The notes beneath the pieces are model-generated. The model saw nothing but the letters and a program-made list of their open reading frames with translations. It had not been told where the DNA came from and did no database searches. Positions 10,165 through 18,927 of a stretch of DNA of 64,000 nucleotides are shown in pieces; within the stretch, counting starts at the first letter, position 1; the number at the start of each line of letters is the position of its first letter. Location: positions 38,407 to 102,406 of the forward strand of contig NZ_PSRT01000007.1 of NCBI RefSeq assembly GCF_004212635.1. The letters run 5' to 3'. A program made the translations under genes and the position numbers. This DNA comes from Bradyrhizobium genosp. SA-3. GTDB taxonomy: Bacteria; Pseudomonadota; Alphaproteobacteria; Rhizobiales; Xanthobacteraceae.

Positions 10165-13100
10165 ATGCGCCACGTCTTGTCAGGGATCGCAGCCGGAATG
10201 TCCCTAGCCGCGAAGAACGGCTGGGAGGCGGCGCTTCGGCGCGGGCCAGTGCTGTGGCTGACCCTGTGCGGCGTGTTGCTGGTCGCGGGCATCTTCACCG
10301 TGACCGCCATGGCCATCGGCGAATTCCGCGAGCGGACCCTCGCCAACCGCGAGCGCGAGCTGGAAAACACGGTGCAGCTGATCGCGCGGCACTTCGATCA
10401 ACAATTTGAAGATTCCGACGCCGTCGCCGCCGATGTGATCGGGCAGATGAACCTGCCGGAGATCACCTCGCCCGCGATGTTTCGCGAGCGCATGTCCGGG
10501 CCTGCGGCGAACCAGATGCTGCGCAGCAAGATCAGCTCGGTGTCTTATCTCGGCGACATCGCGATCTACGACGCCGACGGCGAGCTGATCAACTGGTCGC
10601 GGGCGCAGCCGCTGCCGAAGATCAACATCTCCTCTCGCGCCTACTTCCAGACGTTCAAATCCGATCCGACGGCCGAGCCGGTCATCCTGGAATCCGTCCG
10701 CAGCTTCATCATCGCCAAATGGACCACCGTCGTCGCGCGACGGCTGAACGGCGCCGACGGAGCCTTCCTCGGCGCGATAGTGCGGCGAATCGATCCGGAC
10801 AGCTACCAGCAATATTTCGCATCCGTCGCGCTTGCCGAGGGCACGGCGATCTCGCTGTTCGATCGCGAAGGCAAGATGCTGGCGCGCTATCCGCATCTCG
10901 AAGAGATGATCGGACGAAGCTTCAAGAATGCGCCGCTGATGCAGAAGGTGCTGGCCAAGGGCGGTCAGCACACACTCCGCGTCAGGAGTCCGCTCGACGG
11001 CGAGGAGCGGCTCGGCTCGGCCGTGTCCCTGAATCATTTTCCCCTGGTCATCGTGGCGACCAATACCATGTCGGCTGCGCTCGCGGACTGGAGGCAGCAG
11101 ACCGGCTTCATGGTCACGACGGCGACGCTCTCGGCAGCCGTGATCGCGCTGATCCTCTATCTGATCATCCGCCAGATCCACCGGCAGAACCGCGAGGCCC
11201 AGGAGCGAATCGAGGCGGAGCGGCAGCGGCTCGATACCGCCCTCAACAACATGTCGCAGGGGCTGATCCTGTACGATGCCGCCGGATACATCGTCATTTG
11301 CAACCGCCGCTACGCTGACATGTTCGGTCTCTCCCACGATGTCATCAAGCCCGGCTGTCACATCCACGAGGCGATGTACCATCGCAAGGAGCGCGGCGCG
11401 TTCGACGGCAATGTCGAGGAATTTTGCGCAGACGTCATGCGGATCGTCGCCGAAGGCACGGTCTCCACGAGAACTCATCAGCTGGCCAACGGCCGCGCCT
11501 TCCACGTCATCAACACCCCGCTCGCGCAGGGCGGCTGGGTCGCCACGATCGAGGACATCACCGAGCGCCGTAACCTGGAGCAGGAGCGCGACCGCAACCA
11601 CACCTTCCTGCGCGAGATCATCGACCACATCCCCTCGCAGATCACGGTAAAGGACGCGCGCACGCGGCAGTATCTGCTGATCAACGGCGTCGCCGAGCAG
11701 CAATTCGGCCAGTCACGCGAGGACGTCGTCGGCAAGACTGCCTTCGACATCTTCCCGACGCCGTCAGCGACGGTGGTGACCGAGGACGACAACAAGGCAC
11801 TGCGATCTCCCAAGGGGCTCTTCAAGGACGAGCATCCCTGGCAGACCCAGGCCATGGGGCTGCGCTACATCACCTCGACCCGGATCGGCCTCCGCGACAA
11901 GGCCGGCGAGCCGCGCTACCTCATCCACGTCGTCGATGACGTCACCGAGCGGCGGCGCGCCCACGAGAAGATCGCGCATATGGCGCACTACGATGCGCTG
12001 ACCGACCTGCCGAACCGCACGCTGTTCCGCGAGCAGATCGAACGCGAGCTGGCGAAGGTTGCCAGCGGCGGGCAGTTCGCGCTGCTCTACATTGACGTCG
12101 ACGAATTCAAGGGCATCAACGATTCGCTCGGCCACCATGTCGGCGACGAACTGTTGAAGGCGATCGCGGGCCGTCTGCGCGGCTGCCTCAAGCAGGACGA
12201 CCTGATCGCGCGGCTCGGCGGCGACGAATTCGCGGTCATCCAGACCGGGATCCAGTCCTCCACCGACGTGGTGTGGTTCGTGACGCGGATCTACGAAGCG
12301 ATCCGGCAGCCCTATCACTGTCTCGGCCATCAGCTCTCCACCGACGCGAGCATCGGGATCGCGCTGGCACCGCAGGACGGCTCCGATCTCGATCAGCTCA
12401 TCAAGAACGCCGACCTCGCGATGTACGGCGCCAAGGCCGAAGGGCGCCGCACCCACCGCTTCTTCGAGCCGGCGATGGACGCCTGCGCCAAGGCGCGCCT
12501 GGCCATGGAGCAGGATCTGCGCCAGGCCCTGGTCAACGGCGGCTTCGAGATTCACTACCAGCCCCTGGTCGATCTGCGCTCGGGCAAGGTCTCCGGCTGC
12601 GAGGCGCTGCTGCGCTGGCGCCATCCCGAGCGCGGCATGGTGTCGCCGGCGGAGTTCATTCCGGTCGCCGAAGACACCGGCCTGATCAACGAGCTCGGCG
12701 ACTGGGTGCTGCGCATGGCCTGCAACGAGGCCGCGACCTGGCCTGCGCATGTCCGCGTTGCGGTCAACGTCTCGCCGGTGCAGCTCAAATGCGACACGCT
12801 GGCCTTGCGGATCGCCGGCGCGCTCGCCGCCTCCGGGCTCGACCCGCGCCGTCTCGAGCTCGAGATCACCGAGGCCGTGCTGATCCGCGACGACGAAGCG
12901 GCGCTCTCGATCCTGCACCAGCTCCGCGCCATCGGCGTGCGCATCGCGCTCGACGATTTCGGCACCGGCTACTCCTCGCTCAGCTATCTGAAGCGCTTCC
13001 CGTTCGACAAGATCAAGATCGACCGCTGCTTCGTCGCCGACATCGCGGAGACGAACGGCGCGCCGGTGATCGTGCAAGCCGTGGTCAACATCGCCGCCGC

Positions 13101-13287
13101 CAGCAGCATGACCACGGTCGCCGAGGGCGTCGAGACCGAGGCCCAGCGTGAGATGCTGCGCAACCTCGGCTGCACGGAGATGCAGGGTTATCTGTTCAGC
13201 GCGCCGAAGCCGGCCACCGAAGCGCGAAAGCTGTTCGACACGGGCGATGGCTTGCCGGGCGCCTTGCCGGTGGCGGCGGTGGCCTGA
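10165..13287 (+). CDS. membrane sensor with PAS, GGDEF and EAL domains (cyclic-di-GMP synthesis and hydrolysis)
   Basis: 1040 residues. A transmembrane helix near residues 25-50 and another near 310-335 enclose a periplasmic Cache-like sensor. Cytoplasmic PAS domains follow at about 355-470 and 475-600, then GGDEF (about 610-770) and EAL (about 785-1030). The GGDEF signature RLGGDEF is intact, but the inhibitory RxxD site reads KQDD, so product feedback is probably absent. The EAL domain keeps EALLRW, the DDFGTGYSS loop and AEGVET, so phosphodiesterase activity is plausible. ATG at 10165 follows GGGAGGGGGA; a TTG at 10129 is less likely. It shares one base with the next gene. Confidence 0.92.
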   Translation: MRHVLSGIAAGMSLAAKNGWEAALRRGPVLWLTLCGVLLVAGIFTVTAMAIGEFRERTLANRERELENTVQLIARHFDQQFEDSDAVAADVIGQMNLPEITSPAMFRERMSGPAANQMLRSKISSVSYLGDIAIYDADGELINWSRAQPLPKINISSRAYFQTFKSDPTAEPVILESVRSFIIAKWTTVVARRLNGADGAFLGAIVRRIDPDSYQQYFASVALAEGTAISLFDREGKMLARYPHLEEMIGRSFKNAPLMQKVLAKGGQHTLRVRSPLDGEERLGSAVSLNHFPLVIVATNTMSAALADWRQQTGFMVTTATLSAAVIALILYLIIRQIHRQNREAQERIEAERQRLDTALNNMSQGLILYDAAGYIVICNRRYADMFGLSHDVIKPGCHIHEAMYHRKERGAFDGNVEEFCADVMRIVAEGTVSTRTHQLANGRAFHVINTPLAQGGWVATIEDITERRNLEQERDRNHTFLREIIDHIPSQITVKDARTRQYLLINGVAEQQFGQSREDVVGKTAFDIFPTPSATVVTEDDNKALRSPKGLFKDEHPWQTQAMGLRYITSTRIGLRDKAGEPRYLIHVVDDVTERRRAHEKIAHMAHYDALTDLPNRTLFREQIERELAKVASGGQFALLYIDVDEFKGINDSLGHHVGDELLKAIAGRLRGCLKQDDLIARLGGDEFAVIQTGIQSSTDVVWFVTRIYEAIRQPYHCLGHQLSTDASIGIALAPQDGSDLDQLIKNADLAMYGAKAEGRRTHRFFEPAMDACAKARLAMEQDLRQALVNGGFEIHYQPLVDLRSGKVSGCEALLRWRHPERGMVSPAEFIPVAEDTGLINELGDWVLRMACNEAATWPAHVRVAVNVSPVQLKCDTLALRIAGALAASGLDPRRLELEITEAVLIRDDEAALSILHQLRAIGVRIALDDFGTGYSSLSYLKRFPFDKIKIDRCFVADIAETNGAPVIVQAVVNIAAASSMTTVAEGVETEAQREMLRNLGCTEMQGYLFSAPKPATEARKLFDTGDGLPGALPVAAVA

Positions 13288-14342
13288 TGGCGAAGCCAGG
13301 CAAGGCTCCGGCCAAGACCGTCGATGTCGCCGATTCCTATGCCGTGCGGCTGATGCAGCATCTGGTGGTGCCGACCTTCGTGATCGACCCGAAGCGCCGC
13401 GTCGTGATCTGGAACAGAGCCTGCGAGCGGCTGACCGGCGTCACCGCCTCGGAGGTGATCGGCACCAATAAGCACTGGCGGGCCTTCTACGAGACCAAGC
13501 GCCCCTGCCTCGCCGACCTGGTTGCACTGGACCGACCAGAGCAGCTTCCGGAGTACTATTCGGAATATGCCGCGCGCGGCCATAACGGCCTCGGCTTCAG
13601 CGCCGAGAACTGGTGCGTGATGCCGAAGCTCGGCAGCCAGCTGTATCTCGCCATCGACGCCGGCCCGATCCACGACGAGGCCGGCCAGCTGATCGCCGTG
13701 GTGGAGACGCTGCGCGACCTCACCGACCAGAAGCGCGCCGAGATGGCGCTGAAGGAGCTCGCCACCAAGGACGGGCTGACCGGCCTGTCGAACCGCCGCG
13801 CCTTCGACCAGAAGCTGATGAGCGAATGGGCCCGCGCCCAGCGCACGCAGAAGCCGCTGGCGCTGCTGTTCGTCGACGTCGACCATTTCAAGCTGTTCAA
13901 CGACCGGCACGGCCACCAGAGCGGCGACGAATGCCTGCGCGCAGTCGCCGCCGCGGTCAGCCGGCACGCCATGCGCCCGCTCGACCTCGCCAGCCGCTAT
14001 GGCGGCGAGGAGTTCGCGCTGATCCTGCCGGACATGGGTTGCGATACCGCCTGCGTCGTCGCCGAGGAGATCCGCTGCGCCGTCATGGCCTTGCAGATCG
14101 CCCACGGTGCCGTGGGCGCCGGCGAGCACGTCACCCTCAGCGTCGGCGTCGCAAGCCAGATTCCCAGTGGTGCCGATGGCGGCCCCGACCGGCTGCTCGG
14201 CGCGGCCGACGAGGCGCTCTATGTGGCCAAACGGCTCGGCCGCAACCGCGTCATCTGCGCCGAATGGGCGCTGGCCGAGTTCGCCGCCCTCGGCCGGGAG
14301 GCCGCAGCGGTTCCGGCCCCTGTCCGGCGCAAATCGGCCTAG
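13287..14342 (+). CDS. PAS-GGDEF diguanylate cyclase
   Basis: 351 residues, no membrane segment. A PAS domain spans about 20-150 and begins around VVPTFVIDPKRRVVIWNRACERL. A GGDEF-type domain follows (about 170-340) with active-site RYGGEEF and, five residues before it, RPLD, a full inhibitory RxxD site. It should therefore make cyclic-di-GMP from GTP under product inhibition (family knowledge). Its ATG overlaps the stop of the preceding GGDEF-EAL gene by one base (TGATG), so the two are translationally coupled and probably act in one circuit. Confidence 0.9.
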   Translation: MAKPGKAPAKTVDVADSYAVRLMQHLVVPTFVIDPKRRVVIWNRACERLTGVTASEVIGTNKHWRAFYETKRPCLADLVALDRPEQLPEYYSEYAARGHNGLGFSAENWCVMPKLGSQLYLAIDAGPIHDEAGQLIAVVETLRDLTDQKRAEMALKELATKDGLTGLSNRRAFDQKLMSEWARAQRTQKPLALLFVDVDHFKLFNDRHGHQSGDECLRAVAAAVSRHAMRPLDLASRYGGEEFALILPDMGCDTACVVAEEIRCAVMALQIAHGAVGAGEHVTLSVGVASQIPSGADGGPDRLLGAADEALYVAKRLGRNRVICAEWALAEFAALGREAAAVPAPVRRKSA

Positions 14343-14443
14343 AGCCATTTCCGTTCCGATGGAATCGGGACGGGGCTCTAGATTCTTGTTTTGACGCGTT
14401 TTCTTTACGCGAACCGGATCCACTTCGCTCGAAAACGCTTCTA
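14341..14443. repeat. intergenic repeat, family F
   Basis: Starts with AGAGCC and closes with GGGCTCT around an inner near-palindrome (ATTCCG/CGGAAT type), followed by a second part ending in ttcgctcgaaaacgct. This looks like a dispersed element of Bradyrhizobium-type genomes (recollection). There is only one copy in this window. Confidence 0.55.
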
Positions 14444-14505
14444 GCGCGAGCCCGCGAGAAGCGGTTGCCCGCCCCTCGCCAATCGGCTACATGAAGCCTC
14501 GACTA

Positions 14506-14582
14506 GCACCCGTAGCTCAGCTGGATAGAGCGTTGCCCTCCGAAGGCAAAGGTCACACGTTCGAATCGTGTCGGGTGCGCCA
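14506..14582 (+). tRNA. tRNA-Arg (anticodon CCG)
   Basis: 77-nt cloverleaf. The acceptor stem GCACCCG pairs with CGGGTGC, followed by discriminator G and an encoded CCA. The anticodon stem TTGCC/GGCAA carries the loop CTCCGAA, so the anticodon is CCG and reads codon CGG. The T-arm contains GTTCGAATC. Its last 9 bases plus 6 downstream bases are repeated at 15396-15410. Confidence 0.97.
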
Positions 14583-14588
14583 CTTCGC
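14574..14588. repeat. 15-bp direct repeat, left copy (att-like, tRNA 3' end)
   Basis: GGTGCGCCACTTCGC covers the last 9 bases of tRNA-Arg and 6 bases beyond. An identical copy is at 15396-15410. The two copies bracket the brnT/antitoxin pair. Confidence 0.7.
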
Positions 14589-14697
14589 CAGAGCACGCCA
14601 CGCTCGCCATTCGTGACCGAAGCCTGACCAAATCCGCGACGGAACGTTTCGCTCTCGCCGCTTGCCGCCACTACCGATATCCGGTACCATCCGCTGC

Positions 14698-14985
14698 GTG
14701 CAATACGAATGGGACGATCGCAAAGCCGCCGATAACCTTCGCAAACACGGCGTGGATTTTGCGGATGCCATTGCGGCCCTCGAAGACTCGAACCGTCTGG
14801 AAGAAATCGACACGCGGTTCGCCTACGGCGAGGAGCGAATGCAAGTCATCGGAATGGCGCACCGACACGTCCTGTTCGTGGTTGTGACCGTGCGTGACGA
14901 CGACATCTGTAGAATCATTTCGGCCCGAAAGGTCACACGACATGAGCAAGACCGGTACTACGCGGGTGACCGTGAAACGTGGTGA
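14698..14985 (+). CDS. brnT: BrnT-family toxin
   Basis: Type II toxin of the BrnT family (a RelE-fold ribonuclease in characterised members), 95 residues. The family pattern is clear: YEWDDRKAADNLRKHGVDFADA at the N-terminus, then GMAHRHVLFVVVTVRDDDICRIISARKVTRHEQDRYY. GTG at 14698 is chosen because translation from it starts exactly at the conserved VQYEWD. It overlaps the antitoxin gene by 44 bases. Together they form a compact unit directly after tRNA-Arg and inside the 15-bp direct repeat, which suggests acquisition (inference). Confidence 0.88.
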   Translation: MQYEWDDRKAADNLRKHGVDFADAIAALEDSNRLEEIDTRFAYGEERMQVIGMAHRHVLFVVVTVRDDDICRIISARKVTRHEQDRYYAGDRETW

Positions 14986-15316
14986 GCCCCTCCCACGGGG
15001 CGGCACCGATTGGACGCGACTCGATGCGATGAGCGACAAGGAGGTGATGGGTGCCGCGCGGTCCGACCCTGATGCGCAGCCGCTCACGCCCGAACAACTC
15101 GCTAAGATGCGCCGGGTGTCGCGCGTGAAGGTGCTGCGACAGCGCCTCGGGATGACGCAGGCGGAATTTGCCGAAGCCTTCCACCTGCCCATCACGACGT
15201 TGCGTGATTGGGAGCAGCGCCGCAGCACGCCCGACGCACCAGCCCGTGCGTTGTTGCTGGCCATCGAGCGCAACCCGAAGGTCATGCGGAGATTGCTTGC
15301 GGATAGTGCGGCGTAG
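14942..15316 (+). CDS. antitoxin with XRE-type helix-turn-helix, partner of BrnT
   Basis: 124 residues. The C-terminal half is a helix-turn-helix of the NadS/HigA sort: LRQRLGMTQAEFAEAFHLPITTLRDWEQRRSTPDAPARALL. This differs from the ribbon-helix-helix BrnA described for Brucella, so it is an alternative antitoxin class often seen beside BrnT. ATG at 14942 gives MSKTGTTRVTVKRGE; an in-frame ATG at 14894 lies deeper inside the toxin gene. It probably neutralises BrnT and represses the shared promoter (family inference). Confidence 0.82.
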   Translation: MSKTGTTRVTVKRGEPLPRGGTDWTRLDAMSDKEVMGAARSDPDAQPLTPEQLAKMRRVSRVKVLRQRLGMTQAEFAEAFHLPITTLRDWEQRRSTPDAPARALLLAIERNPKVMRRLLADSAA

Positions 15317-15395
15317 TCTCGGCGGCTTTCTCGACCTGCGGAGCACCACATCATAGCGCTACGGTGAGGCAGAAGTGCCCATCTTCGTCAGCCGT

Positions 15396-15410
15396 GGTGC
15401 GCCACTTCGC
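15396..15410. repeat. 15-bp direct repeat, right copy (att-like)
   Basis: GGTGCGCCACTTCGC, identical to 14574-14588 at the tRNA-Arg 3' end, 80 bp after the antitoxin stop. No integrase lies between the copies. Confidence 0.7.
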
Positions 15411-15507
15411 GACATTGCGCGAATTCATGGCCTGCAATCCTCCGCCCGACCGCGCACGGCAGCCGCAGATCTGCGAGAACGGCCCGCAGAAATGCATCAT
15501 GCGGTAC

Positions 15508-15522
15508 GTTCGAAAGCGGTCC
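15508..15522. promoter_or_regulatory. possible LexA box upstream of dinB
   Basis: GTTC-GAAAGCG-GTCC differs at one base from the alphaproteobacterial consensus GTTC-N7-GTTC and lies 59 bp before the dinB start. One-mismatch matches are common by chance, so this is tentative. Confidence 0.3.
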
Positions 15523-15580
15523 ATGGACGCGGGAGCATGGCCACCTCGCGCTTCGCTTCGCTCAATTGTATCATCCTTCC

Positions 15581-16681
15581 ATGAGCGAATCCGACACGGT
15601 GACCGGCGAGGCCTCGCCCGTCCGCAAGATCATCCATATCGACATGGATGCTTTCTATGCGTCCGTGGAACAGCGCGATAATCCGGACCTGCGCGGAAAG
15701 CCGGTCGCAGTCGGAGGCTCTGCGGAACGCGGCGTCGTCGCAGCCGCCAGCTATGAAGCGCGCAAGTTCGGTGTTCGCTCTGCCATGCCTTCCGTGACTG
15801 CGAAGCGGCAGTGCCCCGATCTGATCTTCGTCAAACCGCGCTTCGAGGTCTACAAGGCGATCAGCCGACAGATCCGCGACATCTTTGCCGAGCATACGCC
15901 CATCATCGAGCCACTGTCGCTCGACGAGGCCTATCTCGACGTGACGGAAAACCTGCAAGGCATCCCCTTGGCACGGGACATCGCCCTGCGCATCCGCGAG
16001 AAGATCAAAGCCGAGACGGGCCTCAACGCTTCGGCGGGCATCTCCTACAACAAGTTTCTGGCAAAGCTCGCCTCCGATCATCGCAAGCCCAACGGTCAGT
16101 TCGTGATCTCGCCGGAAATGGGCCCCGCTTTCGTCGAGACGCTGCCCGTCGGCAAGTTCCACGGGATAGGCCCGGCGACGCGTGCGAAGATGAACGCGCT
16201 CGGCATGTTCACCGGCCTCGACATCCGCAACCAGACGCTGGAGTTCATGAATGCGAACTTCGGCAAGTCAGGTGCGTATTACTACTGGATCTCGCGCGGT
16301 GTGGACGAACGTCCGGTCCGGGCCAACCGGATCCGCAAGTCGATCGGCGCGGAGAACACGTTCTCAACCGATCTCACCGAGTTCGACGCGCTGGTTGCCG
16401 AGCTCAGACCTCTCGTCGACAAGGTCTGGCGCCATTGCGAGTCCACCGGCAATCGCGGCCGCACCGTCACCCTGAAGATCAAGTTTGCCGACTTCGAGAT
16501 CATCACGCGCAGCAGGTCCGTCGCAGCGGCGGTTGCGGGACGGGACGATTTGGAACGGCTGGCCTGCGGCCTGCTCGAAGCCGAGATGCCGCTGCCCAAG
16601 CGCGTCAGGCTGCTGGGAGTCTCGCTGTCTTCGCTCCAGGTCGGCGGCGATTCGGAGCCTCAGCTGACCTTGGGTATTTGA
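15581..16681 (+). CDS. dinB: DNA polymerase IV (Y-family translesion polymerase)
   Basis: Copies damaged DNA with low fidelity; 366 residues, normal for DinB. The first catalytic Asp is in IHIDMDAFYASVEQRD, the steric-gate region is intact, and the second catalytic pair is in SLDEAYLDV near residue 105. HhH/thumb region: GKFHGIGPATRAKMNALG. A little-finger domain follows to about 350. ATG at 15581 gives MSESDTVTGE; the TTG at 15566 is rejected. A GTTC-N7-GTCC sequence at 15508-15522 resembles the alphaproteobacterial LexA box with one mismatch, so SOS control is possible. Confidence 0.95.
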   Translation: MSESDTVTGEASPVRKIIHIDMDAFYASVEQRDNPDLRGKPVAVGGSAERGVVAAASYEARKFGVRSAMPSVTAKRQCPDLIFVKPRFEVYKAISRQIRDIFAEHTPIIEPLSLDEAYLDVTENLQGIPLARDIALRIREKIKAETGLNASAGISYNKFLAKLASDHRKPNGQFVISPEMGPAFVETLPVGKFHGIGPATRAKMNALGMFTGLDIRNQTLEFMNANFGKSGAYYYWISRGVDERPVRANRIRKSIGAENTFSTDLTEFDALVAELRPLVDKVWRHCESTGNRGRTVTLKIKFADFEIITRSRSVAAAVAGRDDLERLACGLLEAEMPLPKRVRLLGVSLSSLQVGGDSEPQLTLGI

Positions 16682-16749
16682 ACGGGGCCGAAGGATGCTT
16701 CTAAAGCGAGATGAGATGAGGCTCGATAGCCGCAAAGGCGAAGGTAGGC

Positions 16750-16858
16750 ACCCTCTCCGCTTTGCGGGAGAGGGTGCTTCCGCAATGGGACAATCCCCTA
16801 GTGGAGAGAGCCCTCACCCGGCGCTTCGCGCCGACCTCTCCCGCAAGCGGGAGAGGTG
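16750..16858. repeat. intergenic palindromic repeat, family A
   Basis: Arms ACCCTCTCCGCTTTGCGGGAGAGGGT and CCTCTCCCGCAAGCGGGAGAGG are joined by the usual 'gagccctcacccggcgcttcgcgcc' link. It fills much of the 307-bp dinB/kinase gap. Nothing else is recognised there. Confidence 0.85.
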
Positions 16859-16988
16859 AACGAGCCCCGCGGCAATCGATTCAACCCAATGCCATTCCGC
16901 GTTAGCTGGCGCGGCATCTTTATCCGCGACGCGGCGCCAAACCTGTCGTAGAGACATCAAAACACGCCTTTTCGCGATTGATGTTGGA

Positions 16989-18407
16989 ATGCTTGCCTTA
17001 TTGATACGCCTCGGACTGCGCTTCGAAGACCGCATCGAGGAGCGGCGGTTTGTCGATCAGTACGTCCGAGGCAGTCTCGGGTGGACGCAGATCGCAATGC
17101 TGCTCGATGCCGCCACCTATGCCGGCTACACCATCTGGGATTGGGTGCTCTACCCCGAAGTCGTTCCGACCACGCTTGCAATCCGCGGTGGCACTGCCCT
17201 GTTCGTGCTGCTCCCGCTGACCGCGCTGCTGTCACGGCGATGGATGAAGCCATGGGCAGAGACGATTTTCCTCGTCTACTGCGTCATTCCCGGCTGCATC
17301 CTGCCCAGCATTTATCTCGTGCTGCCGTCAGGCTTCACGTTTGCCGCTCCGGGCATGATGATGATCATCCTGTTCGTCTCGACCATGCTGCCATTGCGGA
17401 TCGGCTCGCTGGCGATTTTCTGCCTGCTGTCGTGGGTGGCGCTGCTGGTCGCCGAGACGTTCGCGCTGACGATGCCGCCGGGCCTGCGATTCATCAATCA
17501 TTCTCTCGTCGGAAACGCTTACGCATTGTCGCTCTATGCCGTGGCTGCGCGCGAGTACCGGGCGCGAAAGCAATTCCGGACGTCCGAGGCGCTGCAACGG
17601 GAGAAAGAACGCTCGGAGAAATCGCTCCGCGATCTACGCGCGACCCAGGAGCACCTCGTGCAGGCAGAAAAGCTCGCCTCGCTTGGGCAATTAGTGGCAG
17701 GCGTCGCTCACGAGGTCAGCACCCCGCTCGGCCTGGCCTTGACGACCTCGACAGCCATGCAGACTGATCTACAAGCAATGGCTGACGCATTGGGCGGAGC
17801 ATCGGTCCGACGATCCGATCTGACCAAGGGCATTGACCGGCTCAAGCAGGGGCTCAACCTGACCTTCGACAACCTGCACCGCGCATCCGAGATGGTGCAT
17901 AGTTTCAGGCAGGTCGCAGTCCATCAGGCCGATGAGGACCGGCGCACGTTCGAGCTCAGGGATTGGCTGTCGGAGTTGATGTCCAGGCTCGGGCCGCTAT
18001 TGTCGCACCATGCCCTGACCGTCGACGTCCAATGCCCGGCGGGAATCACGCTCAACAGCTATCCCGGAGCGCTTGCTCAGGTCATCAGCAATCTCGCTCT
18101 CAACACGGCCGGGCACGCCTATCCTGACAAAAGCGGCGGCAGGTTTGTCATCACGGTGAGCCAGCCCGACTCCAAATCAGTCCGCCTGGTCTGCGCCGAT
18201 GAAGGCGTCGGAATCCCCGAGCCGTTACAAGCGCACATCTTCGATCCGTTCGTTACGACCAGTCGGGAGCGTGGCAATGCCGGCCTCGGGCTGCACATCG
18301 CGTTCAATTTGGTTGTCTCATCGCTCAACGGTCGGCTGCGACTCGAGAGCAAGGCGGGTCCGGGAACTCAGATCGCCATCGAGATTCCCGCCGAAGCAAC
18401 ATTGTAA
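16989..18407 (+). CDS. membrane sensor histidine kinase, orphan
   Basis: 472 residues. The first 190 or so hold about five hydrophobic helices and no large periplasmic domain, so sensing is probably within the membrane. A coiled coil (about 195-235) leads to the H-box LASLGQLVAGVAHEVSTPLG; the phospho-accepting His is in AHEVSTPL. The ATPase lobe shows N-box ISNLALNTAGHAY (Asn where DNA-repair-type kinases have N/H), G1 DEGVGIPE and G2 GNAGLGLHIAF. ATG at 16989 is the first start in frame. No response regulator is adjacent, so its partner must be elsewhere. Confidence 0.88.
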   Translation: MLALLIRLGLRFEDRIEERRFVDQYVRGSLGWTQIAMLLDAATYAGYTIWDWVLYPEVVPTTLAIRGGTALFVLLPLTALLSRRWMKPWAETIFLVYCVIPGCILPSIYLVLPSGFTFAAPGMMMIILFVSTMLPLRIGSLAIFCLLSWVALLVAETFALTMPPGLRFINHSLVGNAYALSLYAVAAREYRARKQFRTSEALQREKERSEKSLRDLRATQEHLVQAEKLASLGQLVAGVAHEVSTPLGLALTTSTAMQTDLQAMADALGGASVRRSDLTKGIDRLKQGLNLTFDNLHRASEMVHSFRQVAVHQADEDRRTFELRDWLSELMSRLGPLLSHHALTVDVQCPAGITLNSYPGALAQVISNLALNTAGHAYPDKSGGRFVITVSQPDSKSVRLVCADEGVGIPEPLQAHIFDPFVTTSRERGNAGLGLHIAFNLVVSSLNGRLRLESKAGPGTQIAIEIPAEATL

Positions 18408-18927
18408 GAGAACAGCGAAGTCTCGAGTCTGATGCTATTGCGAGCGGATCCCCATGAGTGGAGCCGGCTGGCTTCTTGATGCGGTCCGCCTCTCTGCAGC
18501 TCGAGCTCGGTCTTTTTCCCAATCGCCTCTCACGAGATCCCGCGGGCGCAAGCATCGAACGTCGACGCCGACGAGCTTCTGCTCGCCTGACTGTTTGACA
18601 GCCAGAGTCCGGTTACATTCTTTCTGTGTCGATCTTCGAGGCAGTGCCTGACGTGAACCTGACAGACGGCATCGACTTTCAATTCGACGCGCCGTTTTGA
18701 GCAAGATGTCTTCATTGCTTTCGTTCGAGCGCGAGCGACGCAAATTTTTTTGCGCGCGCAGTTTGCTCGCGCCATTCAAATGACACGTACTGACGGATAG
18801 TCGTCGGCGTTCGCGATGTTGCTCACGCGCGACGCATGAAATCGAAAAGATAGATTGTCGTTGTATTCACCATCTCGCTTTCGAACTGCGCCTGAAGTTT
18901 CGTCGTTCGCCGCTCGAGGAGCTGATC
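18408..18927. other. 520-bp intergenic region, no gene recognised
   Basis: Lower GC than its surroundings. Short open frames on both strands lack ribosome sites and convincing composition. A T-rich stretch near 18747-18753 and alternating purine-pyrimidine 'gcgcgcgc' nearby are the only notable motifs. It probably holds the promoter for the downstream flippase gene. Confidence 0.5.

Noticed and set aside
10204..11703. 499-codon minus-strand open frame
   Set aside because: Antisense to the GGDEF-EAL gene, whose domains are clear on the plus strand.
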